The notes below the pieces were generated by a model. It had not been told where the DNA came from and ran no database searches. It saw only the letters and a program-made list of their open reading frames with translations. The position numbers and the translations under genes are program-made. Source: Candidatus Desulfolinea nitratireducens (GTDB lineage: Bacteria > Chloroflexota > Anaerolineae > Anaerolineales > Villigracilaceae). Taken from it: 64,000 nucleotides of DNA. Shown piece after piece: positions 24,098 through 33,812 of this stretch. The stretch lies in contig JACNJN010000119.1 of assembly GCA_014382535.1 (NCBI GenBank), positions 1-64,000 of the forward strand, written 5' to 3'. Each line of letters opens with the position of its first letter. Position 1 is the first letter of the stretch.

Positions 24098-25966
24098 ATG
24101 CAAGAGATACGAGAAACATTTTTTGATTTACTGAAATCTTCTCCAAAACCCATTCTCGCAGATGGAGCAATGGGGACGGTATTGCACTCCCACGGGGTGG
24201 GATTTAATCAATGTTTTGATGAACTCAATCTGACAAACCCTGCCCTGGTGGGAGAAACACATCGTGCTTATATTGAAGCTGGCTCGCAGATCATTTATGC
24301 CAACACTTTTAGTGCCAACCGATATAAGTTGGCTGACCATGGCCTGGAAGATAAAGTAGCCGAGATCAATAAGGCAGGGGTTGAGCTGGCCCGGCGAGTG
24401 GTGGCTGCATCCTTTAGGTCTGTGCTTGTGGCCGGAGATGTCGGTCCACTTGGGGTACGATTGGCACCCTATGGACGTGTGCAAATTGAAGATGCTAAAG
24501 CCGCATTTACGGAGCAAATTGCTGCCCTGTGTGAAGCGGGCGTTGATCTATTGGTGATCGAGACCTTTGGCGATCTGTATGAGATTCGTGAAGCGGTAAT
24601 TGCTGCCCGTGAATTTTGTGATATGCCTATTGTGGCTTCAGCGACATTCACGCAAGATGATCGCACAGTATTAGGTGATACTCCTGCAAAGGTGGCACAG
24701 GCGCTTCATAAGGCTGGAGCCGATATTATCGGGGCAAATTGCTCAGGAGGTCCGGCCCAGTTATTCCGTATTTTGGGGCAAATGAAGCAGGCAGTTCCGG
24801 ATACAAGGTTTGTCGTCAAACCGAATGCAGGCTGGCCTGAGCAAATTGGCGGGCGGGTGATGTACTCGGCTGGGCCGGATTATTTTGGTGAATATACTCA
24901 ATCGTTTGTGAATTTGGGTGTCAGTATCCTTGGTGGATGTTGTGGTACAACCCCAGAGCATATTGCCCAAATGCGGATTGCGCTTGATAGGGAGGTTTCT
25001 CCGGTAAGTCAGGAAAATCTTCAGATCCAAATACCTTCTCTTGATATCGATCAAATTGTCCCGGAACAACCAACCCAATTGGCCCAAAAATTTGCTGCGG
25101 GAGAATTCGTTATCTCCGTTGAAATGGATCCGCCACGGGGCCTTGCTCCGCATAAAATCATTGCCGGGGCATCAACATTGAAAGAAGCGGGTGCAGATGT
25201 GATCAATGTAGCCGATAGTCCGAGGGCAAGCATGCGCATGTCGCCGTGGGCGGTCTGCGAGTTGATCCAGCGAGATGTTGGGATTGAGACTACACTGCAT
25301 TTTCCCACTCGTGGACGTAATCTCCTGCGGGTGCAGGGTGATCTGCTGGCATCTCATGCCCTTGGTATTCGAAATGTTTTTGTCGTGATGGGTGACCCAA
25401 CTTCGATTGGCGATTACCCCGAAGCGATGGACGATTATGATCTGGTCCCTTCAGGATTGATGAAATTAATCGCTCAGCGATTTAACCAGGGTGTTGATCA
25501 TGCTGGTTCCGACATCGGACAACCGACCAGCTTTTTTGTAGGTTGTGCACTCAATTTGATGCCGAAAAATCAAGAACGGGAAATTAAAGTGCTAAGACGC
25601 AAAATTGCTAACGGGGCAAATTTTGCACTTACGCAACCGGTTTATAAGCCTGAAAAAGCACTTAAATTTCTCAAGCACTATGAAGACCAGTTTGGAAAAT
25701 TAGAGATACCACTTTTGGTGGGCATCCTGCCTCTATATGGCACGAGGCATGCGGCCTTTTTGCATAATGAAGTTCCGGGTATCGTCATTCCTGGTGAGAT
25801 CCGTCAGCGGATCGAACGCGCCGGAGACAATGCTCCCAAAGAAGGTGTCAGGATTGCATCGGAACTGGCTGAAGAAATCAAGGAGTGGGGACAGGGAATA
25901 TATATCATGCCCGCTTTTGGTCGCTATGACCTGGCAGTGGAAATTGTGGATGCGGTGAAAAAATAA
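24098..25966 (+). CDS. Bifunctional homocysteine S-methyltransferase / methylenetetrahydrofolate reductase
   Basis: 622 residues. Residues 1-295: S-methyl_trans domain with DGAMGT and zinc ligands Cys215 (GANCSGGP), Cys281 and Cys282 (GGCCGTTPEH). Residues about 335-622: MetF-type TIM barrel with SVEMDPPRG, LHFPTRGRN, NVFVVMGDP and the FALTQPVY signature. It links methyl-THF metabolism with methionine synthesis. The same fold run in the oxidative direction could recover methyl groups delivered to THF by the demethylation array at 50-61 kb. AAGGAAG precedes the start; TACAAT at 24043-24048 is a possible -10. Monocistronic. Confidence 0.92.
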   Translation: MQEIRETFFDLLKSSPKPILADGAMGTVLHSHGVGFNQCFDELNLTNPALVGETHRAYIEAGSQIIYANTFSANRYKLADHGLEDKVAEINKAGVELARRVVAASFRSVLVAGDVGPLGVRLAPYGRVQIEDAKAAFTEQIAALCEAGVDLLVIETFGDLYEIREAVIAAREFCDMPIVASATFTQDDRTVLGDTPAKVAQALHKAGADIIGANCSGGPAQLFRILGQMKQAVPDTRFVVKPNAGWPEQIGGRVMYSAGPDYFGEYTQSFVNLGVSILGGCCGTTPEHIAQMRIALDREVSPVSQENLQIQIPSLDIDQIVPEQPTQLAQKFAAGEFVISVEMDPPRGLAPHKIIAGASTLKEAGADVINVADSPRASMRMSPWAVCELIQRDVGIETTLHFPTRGRNLLRVQGDLLASHALGIRNVFVVMGDPTSIGDYPEAMDDYDLVPSGLMKLIAQRFNQGVDHAGSDIGQPTSFFVGCALNLMPKNQEREIKVLRRKIANGANFALTQPVYKPEKALKFLKHYEDQFGKLEIPLLVGILPLYGTRHAAFLHNEVPGIVIPGEIRQRIERAGDNAPKEGVRIASELAEEIKEWGQGIYIMPAFGRYDLAVEIVDAVKK

Positions 25967-26007
25967 ATAGTGTGATAGCTGCCCTCCTATTTTACCCACC
26001 AGAGGAC

Positions 26008-26026
26008 TGATATAATACGATTTATG
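26008..26026 (+). promoter_or_regulatory. Extended -10 promoter giving a probable leaderless mRNA
   Basis: TGATATAAT (26008-26016) is a perfect extended -10 (TGn-TATAAT). It ends 7 bp before the ATG at 26024, so the transcript should start on or next to the start codon. No Shine-Dalgarno sequence. Confidence 0.55.
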
Positions 26027-27940
26027 AAGAAACTGAATACGATTCGAGGGCGGATTGCAGTTCTCCTCGGATCATTTTTTTTACTGGTCATTATTTCGGT
26101 GGGGGTCATGTTATGGAGTGTGGCAACCCAGAAAAAAGATGCGCTAATTATCAATATGGCGGGGCGGCAACGCATGCTTACCCAGAAAATGACCTGGCTG
26201 GCGCTAGCACAACCTGAAGATCCCGAATTATCAGCTTCGATAAAACTTTTTGACCAAACATTGCAAGCCCTTCGGTATGGGGGAATAACGATTGATTCCG
26301 CGGGCAATAATGTAATCCTGCCTATGGCACCGGACTCTGGTCTGAACGCCCAATTGGACGAAGTAATGAAAACCTGGGAGAAATTCCGTGCAACCTTGGA
26401 ACCGCCGGATGCTTCAGCTATTCCTGTCATTGCACCCCAAATACTGGACCAGATGGATGCTGTGGTGACAGGGTTTGAAACTCGCGCAGAGGCAAAACAT
26501 CTTCGCCTGGAGTTGATTCAAACCATATTTTTGCTAGTGGCGATGGGTCTTTTGGTCTGGGGATTTTTCAGCACCCGCCAAATGATCATCAGCCCTTTAT
26601 CAGAGTTGGGTACAGCCGTGCAGAAAATGGGTGAAGGAAATCTTGACTGGCCTCTACCTCCAATGGAAAAAAACGAGTTGGGTGAGTTAGCTCAGTCATT
26701 TGAGACAATGCGTACCGAGTTGGCTCAATCTCGGAAGGTCCTGGAAAATCAGGTAGCTCAACGGACGCAAGAATTAACCACGGCCTTTGAATTCAGTCAG
26801 GAAATTGTAGCCCAGCGTGAATTGAATGTATTGATGAATTCTGTAGTCGAACGAGCGCGGGTATTGATGCATGCACAATCTGCAGCTCTTTGTGTATTAT
26901 CCTCGGATGGAAAAACCCTGGAACTAGTTGCAAATAGCGGTGAGAATAAAGTTGATCTGGGTATGATTCAAACCATTGAAGGTGGTGTTGCTCTGCCTGT
27001 TATTTGTTCTGGGCGGACAGTGGTGAGTCATACGAGTTGTTCGAACTGCGATTTTCTTCATGCTCACTCCCCTGGCCGATGTGTTGCCACTCCTCTTCGG
27101 GCTGGCAATCATACCCTTGGCGCATTATGTGTGGTGCGTTCAAATCAGGAAAATAATGGTGATTTTGCATCCTTTGATGCGGAGGGCCAGCGTGCTCTCA
27201 GTCTTCTGGCAAATTCAGCTGCAATCGCCATTGCCAACGCTCACCTTGTGAGTGCGGAACGGGAGAAGGCAGAACAGGCTGCTGCTCTCGCCGAGAGAGA
27301 AGAGTTGGCTGCAGATCTACATGATAATTTAGCGCAAACATTAAGTTATACAAAAATTAAATTAGAGTATTTGGACGAAATTCTGGTTGATGATCAAGAT
27401 GCTGAAAAGCGAACTACGCTAAAACAAATAGAAAGAGCTACCGAAACAGCCTATCAGCAGGTTCGGGCATCCTTAGTGGGTCTCATCAAGCCGCATTCAG
27501 CAGGTGAAAATTTTGCCAGGAAATTTTTTGCCGGCGTGGATGAGTTTCGCACGGCTTATGAATTCCCCATTGAGTTGGAGATACTTGATTCTTCTGTTTT
27601 GGATCTGCCTACTACCACGCAAAGCCAAATCCTCCACATCCTTAGTGAGGCACTCTCCAACATTCAACGACATTCTCAAGCCAAGCATGTATGGGTACGG
27701 GTCGAACGCGTAAACGGTCATGCCCGCTTTACAGTTGAAGATAATGGCCTCGGATTTGATCCTGAAACATCGACCGGAGGAGATCACTTCGGGTTGCGGA
27801 TCATGCAGACGCGGGTTGAAAGAGCAGGAGGAGAATTTTCGCTGGTATCCAATCTTGGAAAAGGCACCAGAATTTCTGCGGTCTTCCCGTTACAGAAATC
27901 CAACGAGTCTGAGAGTCAAAAATCAGGAGTAAAAGCGTGA
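26024..27940 (+). CDS. NarX-like sensor histidine kinase
   Basis: 638 residues. Membrane helix at about 12-32, periplasmic PilJ/NarX-type sensor with INMAGRQRMLTQKM at 43-56, second membrane helix about 165-185, and HAMP. The GAF domain has an unusual Cys cluster (SHTSCSNCDFLHAHSPGRC). HisKA_3 follows with His433 (ADLHDNLAQT), then HATPase with DNGLGFD and GLRIMQTR. The PilJ-type box is where NarX/NarQ bind nitrate or nitrite. The adjacent NarL-like regulator and the downstream nar genes support a nitrate-sensing role (inference). The GAF cysteines suggest an additional redox or Fe-S input. The stop overlaps the regulator start (GTGA). Confidence 0.88.
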   Translation: MKKLNTIRGRIAVLLGSFFLLVIISVGVMLWSVATQKKDALIINMAGRQRMLTQKMTWLALAQPEDPELSASIKLFDQTLQALRYGGITIDSAGNNVILPMAPDSGLNAQLDEVMKTWEKFRATLEPPDASAIPVIAPQILDQMDAVVTGFETRAEAKHLRLELIQTIFLLVAMGLLVWGFFSTRQMIISPLSELGTAVQKMGEGNLDWPLPPMEKNELGELAQSFETMRTELAQSRKVLENQVAQRTQELTTAFEFSQEIVAQRELNVLMNSVVERARVLMHAQSAALCVLSSDGKTLELVANSGENKVDLGMIQTIEGGVALPVICSGRTVVSHTSCSNCDFLHAHSPGRCVATPLRAGNHTLGALCVVRSNQENNGDFASFDAEGQRALSLLANSAAIAIANAHLVSAEREKAEQAAALAEREELAADLHDNLAQTLSYTKIKLEYLDEILVDDQDAEKRTTLKQIERATETAYQQVRASLVGLIKPHSAGENFARKFFAGVDEFRTAYEFPIELEILDSSVLDLPTTTQSQILHILSEALSNIQRHSQAKHVWVRVERVNGHARFTVEDNGLGFDPETSTGGDHFGLRIMQTRVERAGGEFSLVSNLGKGTRISAVFPLQKSNESESQKSGVKA

Positions 27941-28599
27941 CAGTTTTTCGTATTTTGCTCGTGGACGACCATGATTTATTTCGTGCCGGGTTAGCAGGGT
28001 TGATTAATGCCCAGCCGGATCTTGAAGTTGTTGGAGAAGCCGGAGATGGCCTGGAAGCGCTCAAAATGGCTCGTGATTTGAAACCCGATTTGATCGTGAT
28101 GGATATCAATATGCCTATTTGTGATGGACTGGAGGCAACCCGTCTGATTTGTACAGAGTTGCCAGGCTCACGGATCCTTACCCTTACTGTTCATGATGAA
28201 GATGAGAAGCTCTTCGCAGCAATAAAAGCGGGGGCTGTTGGCTATCTGCTCAAAAGCACGGATAAAGCGAATTTTCTGGAGGGCTTGCGCAATGTTCTTG
28301 CTGGTGAATCAGCGTTACCGCCAAAGTTGGCGACGCGCGTACTGGATGAATTCGCCCGAATGATGAACCAAGCTATCGCGATAACGTCAGACGAAGATGC
28401 TCCTGATCTCACTCACCGGGAGCGTGATGTTTTGCAATATATCGGAGCTGGCTCATCAGATAAAGAGATCGCAGCGCAATTATCAATCAGTATCTACACC
28501 GTTAAAAGCCATGTACGCAATATTCTTGGAAAATTACACGCGGTAAATCGGCGGGAGGCTGCAAGACTCGCATCTCAGCATGGACTATTGAAAAAATAG
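27937..28599 (+). CDS. NarL/FixJ-family response regulator
   Basis: 220 residues from a GTG overlapping the kinase stop. The receiver domain is complete: Asp10/Asp11, phosphoacceptor Asp56 (DLIVMDINMP) and Lys in YLLKSTDK. The LuxR-type HTH is LTHRERDVLQYIGAGSSDKEIAAQL...VKSHVRNIL. It should be phosphorylated by the kinase encoded just upstream and activate nitrate-respiration genes, as NarL does; the nar array begins 245 bp downstream. That target assignment is inferred from position. Confidence 0.92.
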   Translation: MTVFRILLVDDHDLFRAGLAGLINAQPDLEVVGEAGDGLEALKMARDLKPDLIVMDINMPICDGLEATRLICTELPGSRILTLTVHDEDEKLFAAIKAGAVGYLLKSTDKANFLEGLRNVLAGESALPPKLATRVLDEFARMMNQAIAITSDEDAPDLTHRERDVLQYIGAGSSDKEIAAQLSISIYTVKSHVRNILGKLHAVNRREAARLASQHGLLKK

Positions 28600-28632
28600 G
28601 ATTTGCGGACTTTCGTATTTTTAAAGCGCTTG

Positions 28633-28684
28633 CCCCAATGCTCTGCGTTGGGGTCTTGGAGACAAGCCGCACCGCAGAGCATTG
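28633..28684. repeat. 12-bp inverted repeat between narL-like gene and nar cluster
   Basis: CAATGCTCTGCG (28636-28647) and CGCAGAGCATTG (28673-28684) are perfect inverted arms. CCCAA/TTGGG offers an alternative inner hairpin. No T-run follows, so this is probably a small repeat rather than a terminator. Confidence 0.6.
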
Positions 28685-28754
28685 CTGCGAGAAAAGGTGT
28701 TTGTAAGTCCTTTATTTTTTTAAGCGGATAAACGGGGAACTAATCCTTTTTTAG

Positions 28755-28785
28755 AAGAGCGGTCATTTAGATCGCTCTTTTTTCA
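28755..28785 (+). terminator. Intrinsic terminator after the NarX/NarL-like genes
   Basis: AAGAGCG / CGCTCTT stem with an 11-nt loop followed by TTTTT; it separates the regulators from the nar transcript. Confidence 0.8.
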
Positions 28786-28808
28786 TCCTTTGTACCATTG
28801 ACGACGGA

Positions 28809-28846
28809 TAGACACGCATTCTCTAGTTCGTTATTCTTGATAGATG
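28809..28846 (+). promoter_or_regulatory. Promoter of the pseudo-receiver/nar operon, probable leaderless start
   Basis: TAGACA (28809-28814), a 17-bp spacer, and TATTCT (28832-28837), ending 6 bp before the ATG at 28844. Since only 28 bp separate this gene from narC, this is the likely main nar promoter. Confidence 0.5.
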
Positions 28847-29212
28847 GAATTGCGCAATGTTTTTGTCGTTGGAGATTCATTATTTGCTGAAACTTTAATC
28901 CAATTATTGGGGGATAGTCAGACCGTTTCGGTAATTGGTACAGCGCCCACGCCTGAAGATGCAATCCCAAAACTGAAAAGCCAGACGCCTGATGCTGTGA
29001 TTGTGGCTGTGGCTGACGAATCCATTGTCGCTGCTTTTACTCCCATTTTGATTGCCAATCCAAATCTTCCGATCATTCACGCGGATCTGAATACCAACCA
29101 AATGCAGGTCATCACCAACCAATCCATCGATGCCAGGGTGTCAGATCTGCTTGCTGCCATTGCAGCCTTGCCCAAACAGGACGCATCAAAAGATGAAAAT
29201 ATAAAAGCATAA
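28844..29212 (+). CDS. Stand-alone pseudo-receiver protein leading the nar operon
   Basis: 122 residues with the alpha/beta pattern of a CheY-like receiver: NVFVVGDSLFAETLIQLL, then PDAVIVAVADE where the phosphoacceptor Asp would be Ala55. Asp11 of the acidic pocket remains; the conserved Lys is not seen. There is no output domain. A non-phosphorylatable receiver may act as a binding partner or decoy of the adjacent NarX/NarL-like pair, or bind a ligand. It is placed 28 bp before the narC-like gene and so is probably co-transcribed with nitrate reductase. The receiver assignment is from pattern only. Confidence 0.55.
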   Translation: MELRNVFVVGDSLFAETLIQLLGDSQTVSVIGTAPTPEDAIPKLKSQTPDAVIVAVADESIVAAFTPILIANPNLPIIHADLNTNQMQVITNQSIDARVSDLLAAIAALPKQDASKDENIKA

Positions 29213-29240
29213 TGCTAATAAATACGTAGAGGAGTGTCTT

Positions 29241-30125
29241 ATGGAAGTCAAGCATAATATCTGGAGATCACTGGCAGAAAGATCTTTTGTAATTATCTTG
29301 TTAAGTGGGGTTTTGCTGACTGGATCTTTTTATCAGGCAACAGCATCCCCGAAACACCAATCCTCTGATGAGGGCCAGGGTATTTTTGAACAGAAATGCA
29401 TATCCTGCCATTCAATCGGCGGAGGAATAGTTGTTGGCCCTGATCTGGAAGGAGTATTGGATCGGCGCGATCGGGATTGGGTAGCCAGTTTTATCAGTGC
29501 CCCGGATCAAATCCTGGCAGATGGAGATCCAATCGCCACGGGTTTACTGGCTGAATTTAACGGCATCCCGATGCCAAACCTAGGGCTACCAGACGCAGAA
29601 GTGGAATCGCTGCTGACTTTTTTTGAAGGTGGTGAAAGTGTCGCTCCCGTTACCAGTGACCCTCTACCATCAGGAAAGATTAGCCGGGGTGAAGGGCTTT
29701 TTACCGGCGGAGAAGCATTTGACAATGGCGGTACACCTTGTATTGCCTGCCACACTGTTGGCGGTGTTGGTTTATTTGGTGGCGGCAGTCTGGGTCCTGA
29801 TCTGACCCATGTTTTCCAGCGATATGGAGAAGTGGGTTTAGCCAGTTCAATTCAGAATATTGCATTTCCCACCATGCAGGGTGTTTATGCTGAGAAAGCT
29901 TTATCAAACCAGGAAATCGCGGATTTATTGGCCTTTTTTGCAGCTGCTGATTCAGAGGGGAAAGAGGGCGTTGCTACCGGAGCCACCTCGTTATTCTGGG
30001 GTGCAGGTCTTTTGGGTGCCGGAGTACTTTTTGGAGTCATGGCATTTTTCTGGCCAAAACAACGAGAGAATCTATCAGATCGCTTGAGAAGAGATGCAGG
30101 GATCACTTCAAGGAGACACTCATGA
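29241..30125 (+). CDS. narC: Membrane-anchored dihaem cytochrome c of the nitrate reductase operon (NarC-like)
   Basis: 294 residues. N-terminal hydrophobic signal/anchor (about 15-33), haem-binding CxxCH at 53-57 (CISCH) and 167-171 (CIACH), and a C-terminal membrane helix at about 247-270 followed by a basic tail. The two domains face the extracytoplasmic side. Position directly before narG, overlapping it by 4 bp, matches the Thermus narCGHJIK order, where NarC is a dihaem cytochrome needed for nitrate respiration. It may shuttle electrons between quinol and the reductase or onward to NirS. The name NarC is by synteny. Confidence 0.75.
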   Translation: MEVKHNIWRSLAERSFVIILLSGVLLTGSFYQATASPKHQSSDEGQGIFEQKCISCHSIGGGIVVGPDLEGVLDRRDRDWVASFISAPDQILADGDPIATGLLAEFNGIPMPNLGLPDAEVESLLTFFEGGESVAPVTSDPLPSGKISRGEGLFTGGEAFDNGGTPCIACHTVGGVGLFGGGSLGPDLTHVFQRYGEVGLASSIQNIAFPTMQGVYAEKALSNQEIADLLAFFAAADSEGKEGVATGATSLFWGAGLLGAGVLFGVMAFFWPKQRENLSDRLRRDAGITSRRHS

Positions 30126-33100
30126 AAGAATGGACTAAGGAAAAAGTTTCACCCACTGAGCGAAAATGGGAAGAGTTCTACCGCAATCGACACCAGCATG
30201 ATAAGCGGGTGCGAACCACCCATGGTGTAAATTGTACGGGTAGCTGTTCGTGGGAAGTATTCGTAAAAGATGGCATTGTCACCTGGGAAATGCAAGCCAC
30301 GGATTACCCTCAGTTGGAAGAGGGACTCCCACCCTATGAGCCGCGTGGCTGCCAGAGGGGGATCAGTTACTCCTGGTATCTCTACAGCCCCATTCGCGTC
30401 AAATACCCTTATGGGCGCGGAGCATTGATCGATCTCTGGCGGGAGGCTAAAGCCCTTCATGGAGATCCCGTCAAAGCCTGGGCAGCCCTGATGGAGGACG
30501 AAGATTCCCGGAAACGTTATCAGCAAGCCCGGGGCAAGGGCGGTTTTCGACGTATTTCCTGGGGTGAATCTCTCGAATTGATCGCAGCCTCCATGATCCA
30601 CACCACCAAGAAATATGGTCCCGATAGAGTGGCTGGCTTTTCCCCGATTCCGGCTATGTCGCAGATCAGTTATGCTGCCGGGAGCCGATTTATGAGCTTG
30701 CTGGGTGGCGTGATCATGAGCTTCTACGACTGGTATTGTGATCTCCCACCTGCCAGCCCTGAAATTTGGGGTGAACAAACCGATGTTCATGAGTCAGCCG
30801 ACTGGTTCAACTCCCGTTTTATCGCCGTGGTGGGATCCAATCTCAATATGACCCGCACACCTGACACCCATTTCATCTCAGAAGTGCGTCACGCCGGTGG
30901 TAAGCTGACGGTCTTTGCCCCAGATTTCTCACAGGTTGCCAAATACGCCGATTACTGGATTCCTGTCCATGCCGGACAGGATACTGCTTTCTGGATGGCG
31001 GTCAATCATGTGATTTTGACTGAATTCTATGTTCAGCGGCAGGTGCCATATTTTATGGATTACCTCAAGCAATACTCCGATATGCCCTTCCTGGTTCAGA
31101 TCGATGAGAAGAGACCGGGCAAATATATGCGTGCCAACAGAGTAGGCGAATACAAGGATGTTGAAAACGGTGATTGGAAACTGCTCATTTGGGATGAAAA
31201 GAGTGGGCGCCCCCGCATGCCAAAAGGCACGGTCGGCTTCCGCTGGGCAGAGAAGGAAAAGGGGAAATGGAATCTCGAACTAAAAGATGGTCTGACCGAT
31301 GAAGAGATTAACCCGCAATTGAGCTTTGCCGAATCCCACGACGAAGTTGTCGATCTTGAATTTGATGATTTCTCAACCAATACATCCAACGCACGCGGTG
31401 TGCCAGTACGTTATATTGAAACTGAGCAGGGCCGGATCGCTGTAACCACCGTTTTTGATCTTGTGATGGCTCAATTTGGTGTCAATCGTGGTCTGTCTGG
31501 TGAATATCCGGAAAGCTACGAAGATGAGGATGGTGTCTACACACCGGCCTGGCAGGAGAAATATACTGGCATCCACCAGGATACATGCATCCGTTTTGCT
31601 CGAGAGTGGGCCACCAATGGTGAAAAGACCAAAGGCAAGAATATGGTCATCATCGGTGCTGGGGCGAATCACTGGTATCACAACAATTTGCTCTATCGCT
31701 CATCCATTGTCGCATTGATGCTGACTGGTAGTGTGGGCGTCAATGGCGGTGGTCTGGCTCATTATGTAGGACAGGAAAAACTTGTCAATATCGGCTCCTG
31801 GGCCACCATCGCATTTGCTACTGATTGGGGGATGGCTCCACGCCAACAGAATACACCCTCTTTCCATTATGTGCACAGTGACCAATGGCGTTATGAGCGT
31901 GGTTATACCGCTTATGACGAATTGCCAAATAAGCCTGCAAGAGACCATACCATCGATCATCAAGTTCGTGCAGTGCGCCGAGGTTGGCTGCCCTTCTTCC
32001 CGCAATTTAAACGGAATTCAGTTGATGTGGTGCAAGATGCCCTTGACGGTGGTGCTAAAGATGATGCTGAGATTGTGAAATATGTTGTAGATCAATTCAA
32101 AGAAAAGAAACTCGATTTGGCGGTTGAAGACCCGGATGCTCCTGAAAATTGGCCCAGAGTATGGGTGATTTGGCGCGGTAATGCGATCGGCACCAGTGCC
32201 AAAGGACATGAGTTCTTCATGAAGCATTACCTGGGTACACATAGTACTGCCATCGCTAAAGAGCAAGCCTTGGGACATACCAGCGAAGTTGTTTATCACA
32301 AGCATGCACCAGAAGGAAAAATGGATTTGGTGGTGGATCTCAACTTCCGCATGGATACTTCGGCTTTATATTCCGATATCGTCCTGCCGGCTGCATCCTG
32401 GTATGAGAAAGATGATCTCAACACCACAGATATGCATACTTATATTAACCCCATGCAGGCAGCGGTGCCACCGGCTTGGGAATCCAAGAGTGATTGGGAT
32501 ATCTTCAAAACCCTGGCTCAAAAAGTAAGTGAGTTATCTGAAACACATCTTTCTGAACCGTTCAAAGATGTGGTTATGTTGCCGCTCCAGCATGATACGC
32601 CTGATGAGATTGCTCAACCCAGCGTGCAAGATTGGCAAAAAGGTGATGTCGAGCCAATCCCTGGTAAAACCATGCCTCATTTCAAGGTGGTTGAACGCGA
32701 TTATGTGAAATTGAGTGAGCGTTTTGTCAGCTTGGGCAAAGGCGTTGAGAAAAACGGGATCGCTGCCCACGGGTTGCGCATCCCTGTGGCAGATGAATAT
32801 CAATATCTTAAGCGTCAACAGCCCAGGACATTCGGCAAAAACCTGCCTGAACCTGGAGATGTTTACCCCTCCCTGGAGTTTGGACGGGAGGTTTGCGACA
32901 CAATTTTACGCCTGGATCCGGCATCCAATGGTGAGTTGGCCTATCGTGCTTTTGAAGCGGAAGAAAAGAAAACAGGACTATCCCTCACCGATTTGGCCGA
33001 AGGGACACGCTCAGCCCGTATCTCCTTTGCTGACATTATTAGTCAGCCCCGTCGAGTGTTGACAACCCCAACCTGGTCTGGATTAATCAATGAAGGCCGC

Positions 33101-33739
33101 GCGTATTCGCCTTTCACCCTGAATGTTGAACGCATGGTTCCCTGGCGGACGCTGACGGGACGACAACATTTCTATCTCGACCATGAAGGTTATCTGGATT
33201 GGGGTGAGCACCTGCCAGTCTACAAGCCGCGCCCTGATCACACCATGCTCGATGATACCGAGCGAAGTATGGCCGAAGCACAAGGCAAGATGCTCAACTA
33301 CATTACTCCGCATGGCAAGTGGAGTATCCACTCAACCTATTCTGATAACCATCGTATGATGACTCTCTCCCGGGGTAACTATCCGGTATGGCTCAATCAC
33401 AAGGATGCCGCAGAGATGGAGATCAAGGATAATGATTGGGTTGAACTCTATAATGATAACGGGGTCTTCGTACAGCGAGCCATCGTTTCTTCTCGCATCC
33501 CCAGCGGCACGGTATTTGTCTATCACGCTACCGAGCGAACGATAGGCATTCCGAAATCTCCGCTCCGAGGGAATAAACGAGCGGGTATGAACAACTCGTT
33601 GACCCGTGCTCGCCTCAAACCAGTGCTGATGTCTGGCGGTTATGCCCAGTTCACCTATGCCTTCAATTACTGGGGCCCTACAGGCGTCAATCGAGACACA
33701 TTCGTCTTCGTACGAAGGATCGAAAAGCCAGACTTCTAA
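30122..33739 (+). CDS. narG: Respiratory nitrate reductase catalytic subunit NarG
   Basis: 1205 residues. Reduces nitrate to nitrite at a Mo-bis-MGD centre. The FS0 cluster motif is His34, Cys38, Cys42 and Cys77 ([11 protein letters not shown] ... GCQRG). The molybdenum ligand is Asp207 in [12 protein letters not shown], as in membrane-bound NarG. No Tat signal is seen: the N-terminus begins [17 protein letters not shown], and the enzyme is expected on the inner face in complex with NarH and NarI. Length fits the family. The start overlaps the cytochrome gene by 4 bp. Confidence 0.97.
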   Translation: MKEWTKEKVSPTERKWEEFYRNRHQHDKRVRTTHGVNCTGSCSWEVFVKDGIVTWEMQATDYPQLEEGLPPYEPRGCQRGISYSWYLYSPIRVKYPYGRGALIDLWREAKALHGDPVKAWAALMEDEDSRKRYQQARGKGGFRRISWGESLELIAASMIHTTKKYGPDRVAGFSPIPAMSQISYAAGSRFMSLLGGVIMSFYDWYCDLPPASPEIWGEQTDVHESADWFNSRFIAVVGSNLNMTRTPDTHFISEVRHAGGKLTVFAPDFSQVAKYADYWIPVHAGQDTAFWMAVNHVILTEFYVQRQVPYFMDYLKQYSDMPFLVQIDEKRPGKYMRANRVGEYKDVENGDWKLLIWDEKSGRPRMPKGTVGFRWAEKEKGKWNLELKDGLTDEEINPQLSFAESHDEVVDLEFDDFSTNTSNARGVPVRYIETEQGRIAVTTVFDLVMAQFGVNRGLSGEYPESYEDEDGVYTPAWQEKYTGIHQDTCIRFAREWATNGEKTKGKNMVIIGAGANHWYHNNLLYRSSIVALMLTGSVGVNGGGLAHYVGQEKLVNIGSWATIAFATDWGMAPRQQNTPSFHYVHSDQWRYERGYTAYDELPNKPARDHTIDHQVRAVRRGWLPFFPQFKRNSVDVVQDALDGGAKDDAEIVKYVVDQFKEKKLDLAVEDPDAPENWPRVWVIWRGNAIGTSAKGHEFFMKHYLGTHSTAIAKEQALGHTSEVVYHKHAPEGKMDLVVDLNFRMDTSALYSDIVLPAASWYEKDDLNTTDMHTYINPMQAAVPPAWESKSDWDIFKTLAQKVSELSETHLSEPFKDVVMLPLQHDTPDEIAQPSVQDWQKGDVEPIPGKTMPHFKVVERDYVKLSERFVSLGKGVEKNGIAAHGLRIPVADEYQYLKRQQPRTFGKNLPEPGDVYPSLEFGREVCDTILRLDPASNGELAYRAFEAEEKKTGLSLTDLAEGTRSARISFADIISQPRRVLTTPTWSGLINEGRAYSPFTLNVERMVPWRTLTGRQHFYLDHEGYLDWGEHLPVYKPRPDHTMLDDTERSMAEAQGKMLNYITPHGKWSIHSTYSDNHRMMTLSRGNYPVWLNHKDAAEMEIKDNDWVELYNDNGVFVQRAIVSSRIPSGTVFVYHATERTIGIPKSPLRGNKRAGMNNSLTRARLKPVLMSGGYAQFTYAFNYWGPTGVNRDTFVFVRRIEKPDF

Positions 33740-33752
33740 ATCATCCCTCAAC

Positions 33753-33792
33753 CTCTCAACCCCGCCCCTTTCTCAGAAGGGGGCGGGGAGAG
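33753..33792 (+). repeat. Strong G/C hairpin between narG and narH
   Basis: CTCTC-AA-CCCCGCCCCTT pairs with AAGGGGGCGGGGAGAG across a 6-nt loop. It has no T-run and resembles the palindromes at 3885, 16250 and 17341. It could set the narG:narH mRNA ratio. Confidence 0.6.
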
Positions 33793-33812
33793 ATTAAGGT
33801 AAGGAGAATTTT

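Noticed and set aside
28633-28684. Intrinsic terminator right after the NarL-like gene
   Set aside because: The inverted repeat has no T-run; the hairpin at 28755 followed by TTTTT is the better terminator.
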